Assembly: GCA_044226535.1 (NCBI GenBank)
Contig: JBGAGT010000012.1
Span: 96,042-160,041, forward strand
Origin: VBCG01 sp044226535
GTDB lineage: Bacteria; Pseudomonadota; Gammaproteobacteria; Burkholderiales; Casimicrobiaceae
Direction: 5' to 3'
Length of the DNA: 64,000 bases
The notes under the pieces were generated by a model, which was not told the DNA's origin, did not search any database, and was given only the letters and a program-made list of their open reading frames with translations. The position numbers were made by a program, and so were the translations under genes. Every line of letters begins with the position of its first letter. The first letter of the stretch is position 1. Below are positions 9,338-19,545 of this stretch, in pieces.

Positions 9338-10410
9338 ATGCCCACGGTGATGATCACCACCGGCGGCACCGGCGGCCACGTCTTCCCGGGGCTCGCGGTC
9401 GCGCACACGCTGGCCGCACGCGGCGCGCGGGTGTTCTGGCTGGGCACGCGCGAGGGCATGGAGGCGCGCCTCGTGCCGCAGCATGGCGTCGAGTTCGAGT
9501 CGGTGTCGTTCCGCGGCGTGCGCGGCAAGGGCGCGAGGACGCTGCTGCTCGGGCCTTTCGCGCTGGCCGCCGCCTGCCGCGACGCGCGCCGCGTGCTGGC
9601 GCGCCGCCGTCCCGACGTCGTCGTGGGCTTCGGCGGCTTCGCGTCCTTCCCCGGTGCGCTGATGTCGGCGACGGTGTCGCGCTGCGCGCTGTTGCTGCAT
9701 GAGGCCAACGCCGTCGCCGGGCTCGCCAACCGCATCCTCGCCTACGGCGCCGACCGGCTGCTGCTGGGCTTCCCCGGCGCCTTCGGCGCGCGCCACGCCG
9801 GGAAGTCGGTGGTCACGGGCAACCCGCTGCGCGACGACATCGTCGCGCTGGCGCCGCCGGCCGAGCGCTTCGCCGGCCGCACGGGTCCGCTGCGGCTGCT
9901 GGTGGTCGGCGGGAGCCTCGGCGCCGCGGCGCTCAACGAGCGCGTGCCCGCCGCGATCGCCACGCTCGCGCCGTCGCGGCGGCCGCAGGTCGTGCACCAG
10001 GCGGGCGCCCGCCACATCGGCGCGCTGCGCGCCGCGTACGCGCGCCACGGCGTCGACGCCGAGTGCGTCGACTTCATCGAAGACATGGCGGCGCGCTACG
10101 CCTGGGCCGATTACGTGGTCTGCCGCGGCGGCGCGCTCACCGTCGCCGAGCTCGCCGCGGCGGGGCTCGGCGCGCTGATCGTGCCGCTGCCGGGCGCCAT
10201 CGCCGACGAGCAGACGGCCAATGCGCGCTACCTCGTCGACGCGGGCGCCGCGCAATGCGTGGCGCAGGACGCGCTCGACGCCGCGGCGCTGGCGCGCATC
10301 GTCGGCGACATGACGCGCGAGCGCGCGCTCGGCCTCGCCCTGCACGCGCGCGCCGTGGGCCGCGGCGACGCCGCGGCGCGCATCGCCGACGCCTGCCTCG
10401 CGGAGGCGCG

Positions 10411-10414
<4 letters not shown>
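9338..10414 (+). CDS. murG: UDP-GlcNAc:lipid I N-acetylglucosaminyltransferase MurG
   Basis: Membrane-associated GT28 glycosyltransferase of 358 residues that converts lipid I to lipid II. The N-terminal glycine loop TTGGTGGHVFPG (residues 7-18), the second loop VVGGSLGAAALNE and the donor-site stretch VVCRGGALTVAELAAAG are present. I chose ATG 9338, not the in-frame ATG at 9290, because the extra 16 residues come from the repeat and MPTVMITTGGTGG is the normal N-terminus. The stop overlaps the murC ATG by 4 bases. Confidence 0.96.
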
Positions 10415-11789
<1,375 letters not shown>

Positions 11790-11793
<4 letters not shown>

Positions 11794-12779
11794 ACATGGC
11801 CGACCTGCCGGCACAGGCGATGGCGCGTCCCGGGTTCGCGGGGCTGCGCGGCAGGCTCGCCTGGGACGCGCCGCTGGCGCGGCACACCACCTGGCAGGCG
11901 GGCGGTGCGGGCGACATCGTCTTCGCGCCCGCCGACCGCGACGACCTCGCGGTGTTCCTGCGCCAGCTTCCGCCGCACATGCCGCTGACGGTGCTCGGCC
12001 TCGGCAGCAACGTGCTGGTGCGCGACGGCGGCGTGCGCGGCGCGGTGGTGCTGATGCACGACCCCGGTGCCGCGCTCGCCATCGCCGACGGCCTCGTCTA
12101 CGCCGACGCCGGCGTCGCCTCGCCCAAGCTCGCGCGCTTCGCCGCGCTGCACGGCGCCAACGCCGAGTTCCTCGCGGGCATCCCCGGCACCGTCGGCGGC
12201 GCGCTCGCCATGAACGCGGGCTGCTATGGCGACGAGACCTGGCCGCACGTCGTGCGCGTCGAGGTCCTGGGCCGCGACGGCCGCTTCGAGGTGCGCACGC
12301 CCGCCGACTACCGCATCGGCTACCGCAGCGTGCATCGCGCCGACGGCTCGCCGCCCGACGGCGTCTTCACCGCCGCCTGGTTCCGCTTTCCCGCGGGCGA
12401 GGCGATCGAGGCGCGCGCGCGCATCAAGGCCCTGCTGGCGAAGCGCATCGCCACCCAGCCGCTGGCGCTGCCCAACGCCGGCAGCGTGTTCCGCAACCCG
12501 GCCGGCGACCATGCCGCGCGACTGATCGAGGCGGCGGCGCTCAAGGGCCGCGCCATCGGCGGGGCCTCGGTGTCGACGCTGCACGCCAATTTCATCGTCA
12601 ATCCCTCACGGCGCGCGCGCGCCGCCGACATCGAGGCGCTGATCGCCGAGGTGCGCGGCACCGTGGCCGCGCGCTTCGGCGTCGAGCTCGAGGCGGAGGT
12701 GCGCATCATCGGCCAGCAAGCCTCCCCCCGGGGCGAGCTGCGCTCGCCTCCCGCCAAGGGGCCGGAGGACTCGAGATGA
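11790..12779 (+). CDS. murB: UDP-N-acetylenolpyruvoylglucosamine reductase MurB
   Basis: FAD- and NADPH-dependent reductase that completes UDP-MurNAc synthesis, 329 residues. It shows the FAD-site stretch LGLGSNVLVRDGG, the loop GIPGTVGGALAMNAGCYG, YRIGYRSVH (substrate arginine), NAGSVFRNP (proton-donor serine) and LEAEVRIIG (catalytic glutamate near the end of the domain). The last 20 or so residues, from about 12716, are translated from an inverted palindromic repeat and look like an acquired tail. ATG 11790 overlaps the murC stop; ATG 11796 is an alternative start. The stop overlaps the ddlB start. Confidence 0.95.
12719..12771 (-). repeat. inverted, degenerate copy of the dcw palindromic repeat inside the murB 3' end
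   Basis: Read on the minus strand this contains GGGAGGCGAGCGCAGCTCG followed by CCCCGGGGGGAGGC, which matches the second half of the copies at 2405-2550. It lies in the opposite orientation and has lost the full C-run/G-run hairpin. It is inside the murB reading frame, so it is translated, and the GGAGGA just 5' of the ddlB ATG lies at its edge. Confidence 0.75.
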
Positions 12780-13693
12780 GCGAGTTCGGCAAGGTCGCCG
12801 TGCTGATGGGCGGGCCCTCGTCGGAGCGCGAGGTGTCGCTGATGTCGGGCCGGGGCGTGCTCGGCGCGCTGCGCGAGAAGGGCGTGGACGCACATGCCTT
12901 CGACCCCGCCGAGCGCGACCTCTGGGAGCTGAAGCGCGAGGGCTACGCGCGCGCCTTCATCGCGCTGCATGGCCGCTTCGGCGAGGACGGCACCGTGCAG
13001 GGTGCGCTCGAGACGCTCGGCATTCCCTACACCGGCAGCGGCGTCATGGCCTCGGCGCTGGCGATGGACAAGTGGCGCACCAAGCTCGTGTGGCTGGCCT
13101 CCGGGATCCCCACGCCGCGCTACCGCGTCGTCGACGCGGGCACCGACTGGATGCGCCTCGTGGCCGAGCTCGGGCTGCCGCTGATCGTCAAGCCCTCGCG
13201 CGAGGGCTCGACCATCGGCATCACGCGCGTCACCGGCGTCGACCACGGCGAGCTCGCCGCGGCCTTCGACACCGCGCGGCGCTACGACCGCGAGGTGCTG
13301 GTCGAGGAGTTCGTGCAGGGCAGCGAGCTCACCGCGTCCATCGTCGGCCGCCGCGCGCTGCCGCTGATCCGCATCAGCGCGCCGCAGGGCAACTACGACT
13401 ACGAGCACAAGTACTTCTCCGACGACACGCGCTACGACTGCCCCGCGGGCCTGCCCGACGACGTCGAGATGGCGATCCGCCGCCAGGCGCTCGCGGCCTT
13501 CGACCTGATCGGCTGCAGCGGCTGGGGAAGGCTCGACCTCATCCTGCGCGACGACGGCAGCTGGTCGTTCCTCGAGGTGAACACCTCCCCCGGCATGACG
13601 GGCCACAGCCTCGTGCCCATGGCGGCGAAGGCGATGGGCATCTCCTACGCCGACCTCTGCGTCGAGATCCTGGGGGGCGCGCATGTGGGATGA
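12776..13693 (+). CDS. ddlB: D-alanine--D-alanine ligase DdlB
   Basis: ATP-grasp ligase of 305 residues that makes the D-Ala-D-Ala dipeptide used by MurF. It begins VAVLMGGPSSEREVSLMSG, then has ALHGRFGEDGTVQG, IVKPSREGSTIGITRV, LVEEFVQGSELTASIVG and the metal/product loop FLEVNTSPGMTGHSLVP, all standard for Ddl. The start overlaps the murB stop by 4 bases and GGAGGA lies 6 bases upstream. It overlaps ftsQ by 11 bases. Confidence 0.96.
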   Translation: MSEFGKVAVLMGGPSSEREVSLMSGRGVLGALREKGVDAHAFDPAERDLWELKREGYARAFIALHGRFGEDGTVQGALETLGIPYTGSGVMASALAMDKWRTKLVWLASGIPTPRYRVVDAGTDWMRLVAELGLPLIVKPSREGSTIGITRVTGVDHGELAAAFDTARRYDREVLVEEFVQGSELTASIVGRRALPLIRISAPQGNYDYEHKYFSDDTRYDCPAGLPDDVEMAIRRQALAAFDLIGCSGWGRLDLILRDDGSWSFLEVNTSPGMTGHSLVPMAAKAMGISYADLCVEILGGAHVG

Positions 13694-14426
13694 CGTGAAG
13701 GCGCTGAATGCCGCCGCCGCCACCCTCGCCACGCTCGCGGCCGTCGCGATCCTCGCGGGGCTGGTCGCGCGCGTCGCGCGGCTGCCGGCCTTCGCCATCC
13801 GCGAGGTCGTGGTGGTGACGCCGGTGGACCGCGCCGACGCCGCCTACGTCGAGGCCGTGGTGCGCGAGGAGCTCTCCGGGACGTTCTTCACCCTCGACTT
13901 CGACGATGCGCGCCGCGCGCTCGCCGAGGTGCCATGGGTCAGGCACGTCGCGCTGCGCCGCCAGTGGCCCTCGCGCCTGGAGATCTCGCTCGAGGAGTAC
14001 ACGCCCCTCGCGCGATGGAACGAGGACAGCCTGGTCGACCCCGAGGGCAACGTGTTCGATGCCGACTACGACGGCGAGCTGCCGCGCTTCGAGGGCCCCG
14101 AAGGCAGCTCGGGCGAGCTCGTCGGCCACTACCGCGGCTTCGTCGCGATGATCGAGCCGCTGGGGCTCGTGCTCACCGGGCTGCGGCTCACCCCGCGCGG
14201 CAGCTGGTCGCTGACCGCGTCGCGCGGCGCGGGCAGCCTCTCCATCGAGCTCGGCCGCGGCGACACCGACGCCCGGCTCGCGCGCTTCGCGGCGGCCTAC
14301 CCGCGCACCCTCGGCGCGCTGGCGCAGCGCGGCACCCTCGTCGACCACGTCGACCTGCGCTACCGCAGCGGCTTCGCCGCGCGGATGCCGCAGGCGGCCG
14401 GCAAACCTGCAAGGAAGCTCACATGA
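13683..14426 (+). CDS. ftsQ: cell division protein FtsQ
   Basis: Bitopic division protein of 247 residues that bridges early and late divisome components through the FtsQLB complex. It has a short cytoplasmic N-terminus, one membrane helix (about residues 10-28), a POTRA-like domain starting FAIREVVVVTPVDR and the FtsQ beta domain containing WVRHVALRRQWPSRLEISLEE and ARWNEDSLVDPEGNVF. It overlaps the ddlB end and precedes ftsA, the standard order. Confidence 0.94.
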   Translation: MWDDVKALNAAAATLATLAAVAILAGLVARVARLPAFAIREVVVVTPVDRADAAYVEAVVREELSGTFFTLDFDDARRALAEVPWVRHVALRRQWPSRLEISLEEYTPLARWNEDSLVDPEGNVFDADYDGELPRFEGPEGSSGELVGHYRGFVAMIEPLGLVLTGLRLTPRGSWSLTASRGAGSLSIELGRGDTDARLARFAAAYPRTLGALAQRGTLVDHVDLRYRSGFAARMPQAAGKPARKLT

Positions 14427-14448
14427 AACGAACCGCCGGGGCACGCGC

Positions 14449-15681
14449 ATGACGCGGGACGCCAAGAACCTGGTCGTGGGGCTGGACATCGGCACCTCGA
14501 AAATCGTCGCCATCGTCGCCGAGGTGACGCCCGAGGGCGGCCTCGACATCGTCGGGCTGGGCACCCAGCCCTCGCGGGGACTCAAGCGCGGCGTGGTGGT
14601 CAACATCGAGGCGACCATGGCGTCGATCCAGCGCGTGCTCGAGGAAGCCGAGCTGATGGCCGACTGCCGCATCACCGAGGTCTACACCGGCATCGCCGGC
14701 AGCCACATCCGCAGCCTCAACTCCAGCGGCATGGTGGCGATCAAGGAGAAGGAAGTCTCGCAGGCCGACATCGACCGCGTGCTCGAGACCGCCAAGGCGG
14801 TCGCCATCCCCAACGACCAGCAGATCCTGCACATCCTGCCGCAGGAATTCATCATCGACGGCCAGGAGGACGTGCGCGAGCCGCTCGGCATGAGCGGCGT
14901 GCGCCTCGAGGTGAAGGTGCACATCGTCACCGGCGCGGTGTCGGCGGTGGAGAACATCGTCAAGTGCGTGCGCCGCTGCGGGCTCGAGGTCAAGGACGTG
15001 ATCCTGCAGCCGCTCGCCTCGGCGCGCGCGGTGCTCGACGACGACGAGCAGGAGCTCGGCGTGTGCCTGATGGACATCGGCGGCGGCACCACCGACATCG
15101 CGGTGTTCTCGGGCGGCGCGATCCGCCACACCGCGGTGATCCCGATCGCCGGCGACCAGATCACCAACGACATCGCGATGACGCTGCGCACGCCGACCAA
15201 GGACGCCGAGGAGCTGAAGCTTCGCAACGGCTGCGCGCTGCGCCAGCTCGCCAACCCCAACGACTTCGTCGAGGTGCCGGGCGTGGGCGAGCGGGGCCCG
15301 CGCAAGCTCTCGCGGCAGATGCTCGCCGAGGTGATCGAGCCGCGCGTCGAGGAGCTGTACACGCTGGTGCAGGCCGAGCTGCGGCGCTCGGGCTTCGAGG
15401 AGCTCCTCTCGTCGGGGATCGTGCTCACCGGCGGCACGTCGATGCTGACCGGCATGGTCGAGCTCGCCGAGGAGGTCTTCCACCTGCCCTGCCGCGTGGG
15501 CGTCCCCGCCTACGCGGGCGGCCTCTCGGAAGTGGTCAAGAACCCGCGCTACGCGACGGCCGTCGGGCTCTTGCTCGAGGGGCGCGACCACTGGATGCGC
15601 GACCAGGTCGCGCGCGCGCAGGTCAGGGGATTCGGCGGTGCGGCGGAACGGATGAAGCAGTGGTTCAAGGCGAACTTTTGA
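14449..15681 (+). CDS. ftsA: cell division protein FtsA
   Basis: Actin-like ATPase of 410 residues that tethers FtsZ filaments to the inner membrane and recruits later division proteins. The phosphate-1 motif VVGLDIGTSKIVAIV, the 1C-domain stretch TGIAGSHIRSLNS, the phosphate-2 motif LMDIGGGTTDIAVF and the adenosine motif IVLTGGTSMLTGM are intact. The C-terminus AAERMKQWFKANF matches the amphipathic membrane-targeting helix of FtsA. It starts 22 bases after ftsQ. Confidence 0.97.
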   Translation: MTRDAKNLVVGLDIGTSKIVAIVAEVTPEGGLDIVGLGTQPSRGLKRGVVVNIEATMASIQRVLEEAELMADCRITEVYTGIAGSHIRSLNSSGMVAIKEKEVSQADIDRVLETAKAVAIPNDQQILHILPQEFIIDGQEDVREPLGMSGVRLEVKVHIVTGAVSAVENIVKCVRRCGLEVKDVILQPLASARAVLDDDEQELGVCLMDIGGGTTDIAVFSGGAIRHTAVIPIAGDQITNDIAMTLRTPTKDAEELKLRNGCALRQLANPNDFVEVPGVGERGPRKLSRQMLAEVIEPRVEELYTLVQAELRRSGFEELLSSGIVLTGGTSMLTGMVELAEEVFHLPCRVGVPAYAGGLSEVVKNPRYATAVGLLLEGRDHWMRDQVARAQVRGFGGAAERMKQWFKANF

Positions 15682-15779
15682 TGCGAAAACAGGGAACGAG
15701 GGAAAACGAGGCGGCCAGCGCGAGCGCCGACGGCAATCGGGCGAATCACCATCGACAGGACGAAAGGAAGGGTAGCGAC

Positions 15780-16958
15780 ATGTTCGAAATCATCGACCAG
15801 GCGACGACGGAAGGCGCGGTCATCAAGGTCATCGGCGTCGGGGGCTGCGGCGGCAACGCGGTCGAGCACATGATCAACAGGGGGCTGTCGGGCGTCGAGT
15901 TCGTCTGCGCCAACACCGATGCGCAGGCGTTGAAGCGCTCGAGCGCGCGCACGCAGCTGCAGCTCGGCTCGACGCTGACGCGCGGGCTCGGCGCGGGCGC
16001 CAAGCCCGAGATCGGGCGCGACGCCGCGATGGAGGACCGCGACCGCATCGCGGAGCTGATCGAGGGCGCCGACATGCTGTTCATCACCGCGGGCATGGGC
16101 GGCGGCACCGGCACCGGCGCGGCGCCGGTGATCGCCGACATCGCGCGCAGCCTCAACATCCTGACGGTGGCGGTGGTGACGCGCCCGTTCAGCTTCGAGG
16201 GCAAGCGCCAGAAGGTGGCGACCGCGGGCATCGAGGAGCTCACCAAGAAGGTCGACTCGCTGATCATCATCCCCAACGACAAGCTGATGCAGGTGCTGGG
16301 CGAGGACGTCTCGCTGCTCGACGCCTATGCCGCGGCCAACGACGTGCTGTGCGGGGCGGTGGGCGGCATCGCCGAGGTCATCAACAACCCCGGCCTCGTC
16401 AACGTCGACTTCGCCGACGTGCGCACCGTGATGGGCGAGGTGGGCATGGCGATGATGGGCTCGGCCACGGCGGCGGGGCCCGACCGCGCCCGCGTCGCCG
16501 CGCACGAGGCGGTGAAGAGCCCGCTGCTCGAGGACGTCAACCTCGCAGGCGCGCGCGGCGTTCTGGTGAACATCACGGCCTCGTCGGGCCTCAACCTCAA
16601 GGAGTACCACCAGGTGATGAACACCATCAAGGAGTTCACCGCCGAGGACGCGATGGTGATCGTGGGCACCGTGATCGACGACACGATGGAGGACCGGCTG
16701 CGCGTGACCATGATCGCCACGGGGCTCGGCGGCGTGTCGTCGCCCAACGCACAGAGCGCGCAAAAGCCACGCCTGGAGATGATCGAGACGGTGGTGGCAC
16801 GCACCGGCACCGACAACCACGGCATCACGGTGACCGAGGTCGACTACGACAAGCTCGACCAGCCCGCCGTCGTCCGCCGCCGCGCGCCGCTGTCGCCGCA
16901 GGGCACGGCCTTCGACGCCAGCGACATCCCCGCCTTCCTGCGCAAGCAGGCCGACTGA
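15780..16958 (+). CDS. ftsZ: cell division protein FtsZ
   Basis: Tubulin-like GTPase of 392 residues that builds the Z-ring. The N-terminal loop is IGVGGCGGNAVEHM, the tubulin signature GMGGGTGTGAAPV is at about residue 105, and the T7 synergy loop appears as NVDFADVRTVM. The extreme C-terminus DIPAFLRKQAD is the conserved peptide that binds FtsA and other partners. The 98-base gap after ftsA, with GAAAGGAAGGG before the ATG, could hold an independent promoter, as is common for ftsZ, but I see no clear hexamers. Confidence 0.98.
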   Translation: MFEIIDQATTEGAVIKVIGVGGCGGNAVEHMINRGLSGVEFVCANTDAQALKRSSARTQLQLGSTLTRGLGAGAKPEIGRDAAMEDRDRIAELIEGADMLFITAGMGGGTGTGAAPVIADIARSLNILTVAVVTRPFSFEGKRQKVATAGIEELTKKVDSLIIIPNDKLMQVLGEDVSLLDAYAAANDVLCGAVGGIAEVINNPGLVNVDFADVRTVMGEVGMAMMGSATAAGPDRARVAAHEAVKSPLLEDVNLAGARGVLVNITASSGLNLKEYHQVMNTIKEFTAEDAMVIVGTVIDDTMEDRLRVTMIATGLGGVSSPNAQSAQKPRLEMIETVVARTGTDNHGITVTEVDYDKLDQPAVVRRRAPLSPQGTAFDASDIPAFLRKQAD

Positions 16959-17054
16959 GGTGCCGCTCGACGTGCCCCGCGGGGTGCTACCATCGGCGGG
17001 CCGGCGGGTACCCGTTCGGGGGCCCATCCGGCGGTCCGCCACCCCGCCACACCC

Positions 17055-17969
17055 ATGCTGAAGCAGCGCACCCTCAAGGCTGTCGCCCGCACCACCGGGG
17101 TGGGGCTGCACACCGGCGCGCGCGTCGAGCTGGTGCTTCGCCCCGCGGGCGTCGACCACGGCATCGTGTTCCACCGCACCGACCTGCCGGGCGCGCCTGC
17201 GATCCCGGGCACGGCCGAAGCCGTGGGCGACACGCGCCTCGCCACCACGCTCAAGGCCGGCGCCGCCTCGGTGGCGACCGTCGAGCACCTCATGTCGGCG
17301 CTGGCGGGCCTGGGTGTCGACAACCTCGACGTCGACGTCGCGGGTCCCGAGCTGCCCATCATGGACGGCAGCGCGGGCCCCTACGTGTTCCTGCTGCAGT
17401 CGGTGGGCGTGGTCGAGCAGAAGGCGCCCAAGAAATACCTGCGCGTGCGGCGCGCGGTCGAGGTGCGCGACGGCGACAAGTGGGCGCGCTTCGAGCCTTA
17501 CGACGGCTTCAAGCTCGACTTCGGCATCGACTTCCCGCATCCCGTGTTCGGCTCGGAGAACCGCCACGTGGCGGTCGACTTCGCCGAGCATTCGTACGTG
17601 CGCGAGATCGCGCGTGCGCGCACCTTCGGCTTCATGCAGGACGTCGAGGCCATGCGCGCCGCGGGGCTCGGCCTCGGCGGCAGCCTGCAGACGGTGATCG
17701 TGCTCGACGACACCAAGGTCCTCAACGCCGAGGGGCTGCGCTTCGACAACGAGTTCGTGCGCCACAAGGTGCTCGACGCCATCGGTGACCTGTACCTCCT
17801 CGGCCATCCGCTGATCGGCGAGTTCCGCGCCTTCAAGACCGGCCATGCGCTCAACAACGTCGCCGCGCGCGCGTTGCTCGCCGACCGCGAGGCCTTCGAG
17901 GTCGTGACCTTCGACGCCGAAGCCGATGTGCCGGCGGCGTTCCAGGGGTGGCAGGCGGTCCCGGCGTAG
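17055..17969 (+). CDS. lpxC: UDP-3-O-acyl-N-acetylglucosamine deacetylase LpxC
   Basis: Zinc deacetylase of 304 residues that carries out the committed step of lipid A synthesis in the cytoplasm. It begins QRTLKAVARTTGVGLHTG and carries the zinc ligands in VEHLMSALAGLGVDN and in VRHKVLDAIGDLYLLG, plus the catalytic histidine in TGHALNN. Its place after ftsZ is the usual order in beta- and gammaproteobacteria. In E. coli LpxC is degraded by FtsH through its C-terminus; here the C-terminus is QGWQAVPA. Confidence 0.97.
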   Translation: MLKQRTLKAVARTTGVGLHTGARVELVLRPAGVDHGIVFHRTDLPGAPAIPGTAEAVGDTRLATTLKAGAASVATVEHLMSALAGLGVDNLDVDVAGPELPIMDGSAGPYVFLLQSVGVVEQKAPKKYLRVRRAVEVRDGDKWARFEPYDGFKLDFGIDFPHPVFGSENRHVAVDFAEHSYVREIARARTFGFMQDVEAMRAAGLGLGGSLQTVIVLDDTKVLNAEGLRFDNEFVRHKVLDAIGDLYLLGHPLIGEFRAFKTGHALNNVAARALLADREAFEVVTFDAEADVPAAFQGWQAVPA

Positions 17970-17977
17970 CGCGGCGC

Positions 17978-18053
17978 GTTGTGCCCAGCGAGGGACACGC
18001 CGGATTCATCCGCCGTGTTGTGCCCATGACCGGTACACGCCGGATGCATCCGC
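17978..18053. repeat. imperfect tandem repeat (about 37 bases, two copies) after lpxC
   Basis: Two consecutive copies share GTTGTGCCCA, then about 7 variable bases, then ACACGCCGGAT and CATCCGC. They start at about 17979 and 18017. The second copy runs into the left arm of the large palindrome at 18040-18182. No coding sequence is evident here, and there is no T-run to support a simple terminator. Confidence 0.7.
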
Positions 18054-18182
18054 TTTGCTCCAGTCGCCAGGCGTGCGACGGCCACCGTGGCTTGCCCCGA
18101 AGCTCAAACACGCTTCGCGAGCTCGCTTCGGGGCAAGCCACGATGTCCGCCGCGGCGATCGGAGCGAAGCGGACGCATCCGG
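18040..18182. repeat. large nested palindrome between lpxC and ubiX
   Basis: The outer arms are 18040-18061 and 18161-18182, 22 bases with two mismatches. Inside lies a perfect 18-base inverted repeat, 18086-18103 against 18125-18142, with core GTGGCTTGCCCCGAAGC and a 21-base loop. Such a long stem could form a cruciform or a strong RNA hairpin between the convergent lpxC and ubiX genes and may act as a two-way terminator. The structure is read directly; the role is inferred. Confidence 0.85.
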
Positions 18183-18285
18183 GGCCGCGTCATTCGCAAG
18201 CGCAGAGGATCGGCCTCGCGCATCCCGATGTGACGGCACGAAGGCGGCGGAGCTCGCCCACGCGCGACGAGCGCCGCGCGGACGT

Positions 18286-18343
18286 CGGGGCATCGGTCCA
18301 AAGCGAGTTAGCGAAGCTTGTTTGAGCGACGACCGATGCCCCG
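18286..18343. repeat. inverted repeat overlapping the 3' end of ubiX
   Basis: Perfect 13-base arms, 18286-18298 and 18331-18343 (CGGGGCATCGGTC and its complement). The loop, read on the minus strand, resembles the loop of the palindrome at 18086-18142: both contain a stretch like CTCAAACA-GCTTCGC, so the two elements appear related. The ubiX stop codon (18308-18310) lies in the loop and the right arm is translated as part of UbiX. Confidence 0.8.
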
Positions 18344-19075
18344 GCGGCCGTGCGGCAACGCCGAAGCACTGGACGTTCCGTCGTGCGGCAACGCCGAAGC
18401 ACTGGACGTTCCGTCGTGCGGCAACGCCGCCACTTCTTCCCGCGTCCCCCGCCATCGCCTGACCAGATCGTTGTCGATGCCGAGGAGGTCCAGCGCCCGT
18501 CCCACGGTCTGGTCGACGAGGTCCTCGAGGCTGCGGGGCCGCGCGTAGAAGGCCGGCACCGGCGGCATCACCACCGCGCCCATTTCGGTCACCGCCGTCA
18601 TGTTGCGCAGGTGGCCGAGGTGCAGCGGTGTCTCGCGCACCAGCATCACCAGGCGGCGGCGCTCCTTCAGCACCACGTCGGCGGCCCGCGTCAGGAGCGT
18701 GGAGGTGACGCCCGAGGCGACCTCCGCCAGCGAGCGCGTCGAGCAGGGCGCCACCACCATGCCCAGGGTCGCGAAGGACCCGCTGGCGATGGCGGCACCG
18801 ATGTCGTCCGGGGCGTAGCTCGCGCCGGCGAGCCTTTCCACGTCGCGCACGCGCCAGTCGGTTTCGAGCGCCAGCGTGAGCCGTGCCGATCGCGACATCA
18901 CGAGATGGGTCTCCACGGGGCCTGCGGCGAGCACCTGCAACAGCCGTATCCCGTAAATCGCGCCCGAGGCGCCGGAGATGCCGACAATTAGCTTCGTTTT
19001 AGCGGCATTTTGGCGAAGTTCAATGCTGTTCGAAGCTTGCAAAGCCGACTTTCGCAGGGCTTTGGACGGCGACAT
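18308..19075 (-). CDS. ubiX: flavin prenyltransferase UbiX, with repeat-derived C-terminal tail
   Basis: Makes the prenylated FMN cofactor used by UbiD-type decarboxylases in ubiquinone synthesis and aromatic acid metabolism. FMN-binding VGISGASGAIYGIRLL and the stretch VVAPCSTRSLAEVASG, RRLVMLVRETPLHLGHLRNM are diagnostic. The 255-residue frame is longer than the usual 190-210. About 25 extra residues lie at the N-terminus; the ATG at 19075 follows the upstream stop by one base, and a TTG at residue 12 is possible. About 40 residues at the C-terminus are encoded by repeats, including two copies of ALPHDGTSSAS. The enzyme core looks intact. Confidence 0.92.
   Translation of the reverse strand: MSPSKALRKSALQASNSIELRQNAAKTKLIVGISGASGAIYGIRLLQVLAAGPVETHLVMSRSARLTLALETDWRVRDVERLAGASYAPDDIGAAIASGSFATLGMVVAPCSTRSLAEVASGVTSTLLTRAADVVLKERRRLVMLVRETPLHLGHLRNMTAVTEMGAVVMPPVPAFYARPRSLEDLVDQTVGRALDLLGIDNDLVRRWRGTREEVAALPHDGTSSASALPHDGTSSASALPHGRRGIGRRSNKLR
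18350..18429. repeat. 33-base direct repeat, two full copies and one partial, in the ubiX 3' end
   Basis: Identical copies occupy 18350-18382 and 18383-18415, starting GTGCGGCAACGCCGAAGCAC and ending GGACGTTCCGTC; a truncated third copy occupies 18416-18429. On the minus strand each unit encodes the 11 residues ALPHDGTSSAS in the ubiX frame. Because the unit is a multiple of three, copy-number change would alter UbiX length without a frameshift. Confidence 0.92.
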
Positions 19076-19076
19076 G

Positions 19077-19517
19077 TCAGCGGTGGCGGCGCAACAGCTG
19101 CGCCACGGCCTCCTTCAGCGGTCCTTCCGGCAGGCGATCGCGCAATGCCGAGAAAGCCGTGGTCGCATCGTTATCCCATTGAAAAGAAATGGATTTCTTC
19201 GGTTTTTCGACGGCGGGGCGCGGTTGCACCACGACCTTGATCGCCGTAAACTCCAACCCCTCCCGCGCGAGGGCCGGCAACAGATCGGGCCCGCGCTGGC
19301 GCAACACCGCAGCGGCTGCACCGCTGGGTGTGACAAGCGCGAGCTCCGCCGAACCGGCGTCACGGACGCCGATACCGTGGGCGAGCGCAACGGGCAGAAC
19401 CCGCCGCAGCACACGCAGGATCGCCTGATCGCGGTCCGCGCGACGTTGCCACTGGGCGAGCAACGGGTCGTGACCGACGATCGTTGCAAGCGTCCGGGGC
19501 GTGATTCCGCGTGGCAT
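19077..19517 (-). CDS. DUF721 / DciA-like protein
   Basis: A 146-residue protein with a DUF721-like region (about residues 15-100: LLAQWQRRADRDQAILRVLR, then SAELALVTPSGAAAAVLRQR). DciA, of the same family, is thought to load or regulate the replicative helicase DnaB in bacteria lacking DnaC. I chose the ATG at 19517 (MPRGITPRTL); the longer upstream frame is antisense to the M23 gene. It is divergent from the M23 gene (28 bases apart) and its TGA is one base from the ubiX ATG, so the two form an operon. The same gene neighbours secA in related genomes. Confidence 0.75.
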   Translation of the reverse strand: MPRGITPRTLATIVGHDPLLAQWQRRADRDQAILRVLRRVLPVALAHGIGVRDAGSAELALVTPSGAAAAVLRQRGPDLLPALAREGLEFTAIKVVVQPRPAVEKPKKSISFQWDNDATTAFSALRDRLPEGPLKEAVAQLLRRHR

Positions 19518-19545
19518 GGCGACGTGAGTAGGGAAGGGCAGCAGC

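Noticed and set aside
16959..17054. Possible lpxC promoter (TGCTACCAT) in the ftsZ-lpxC gap
   Set aside because: An extended -10 like sequence is present but there is no -35, and such matches are common in this composition.
18318..18548. Plus-strand frame containing NAEALDVPSCG repeats
   Set aside because: It is the complement of the repeat-encoded UbiX tail; ubiX on the minus strand has the conserved core.
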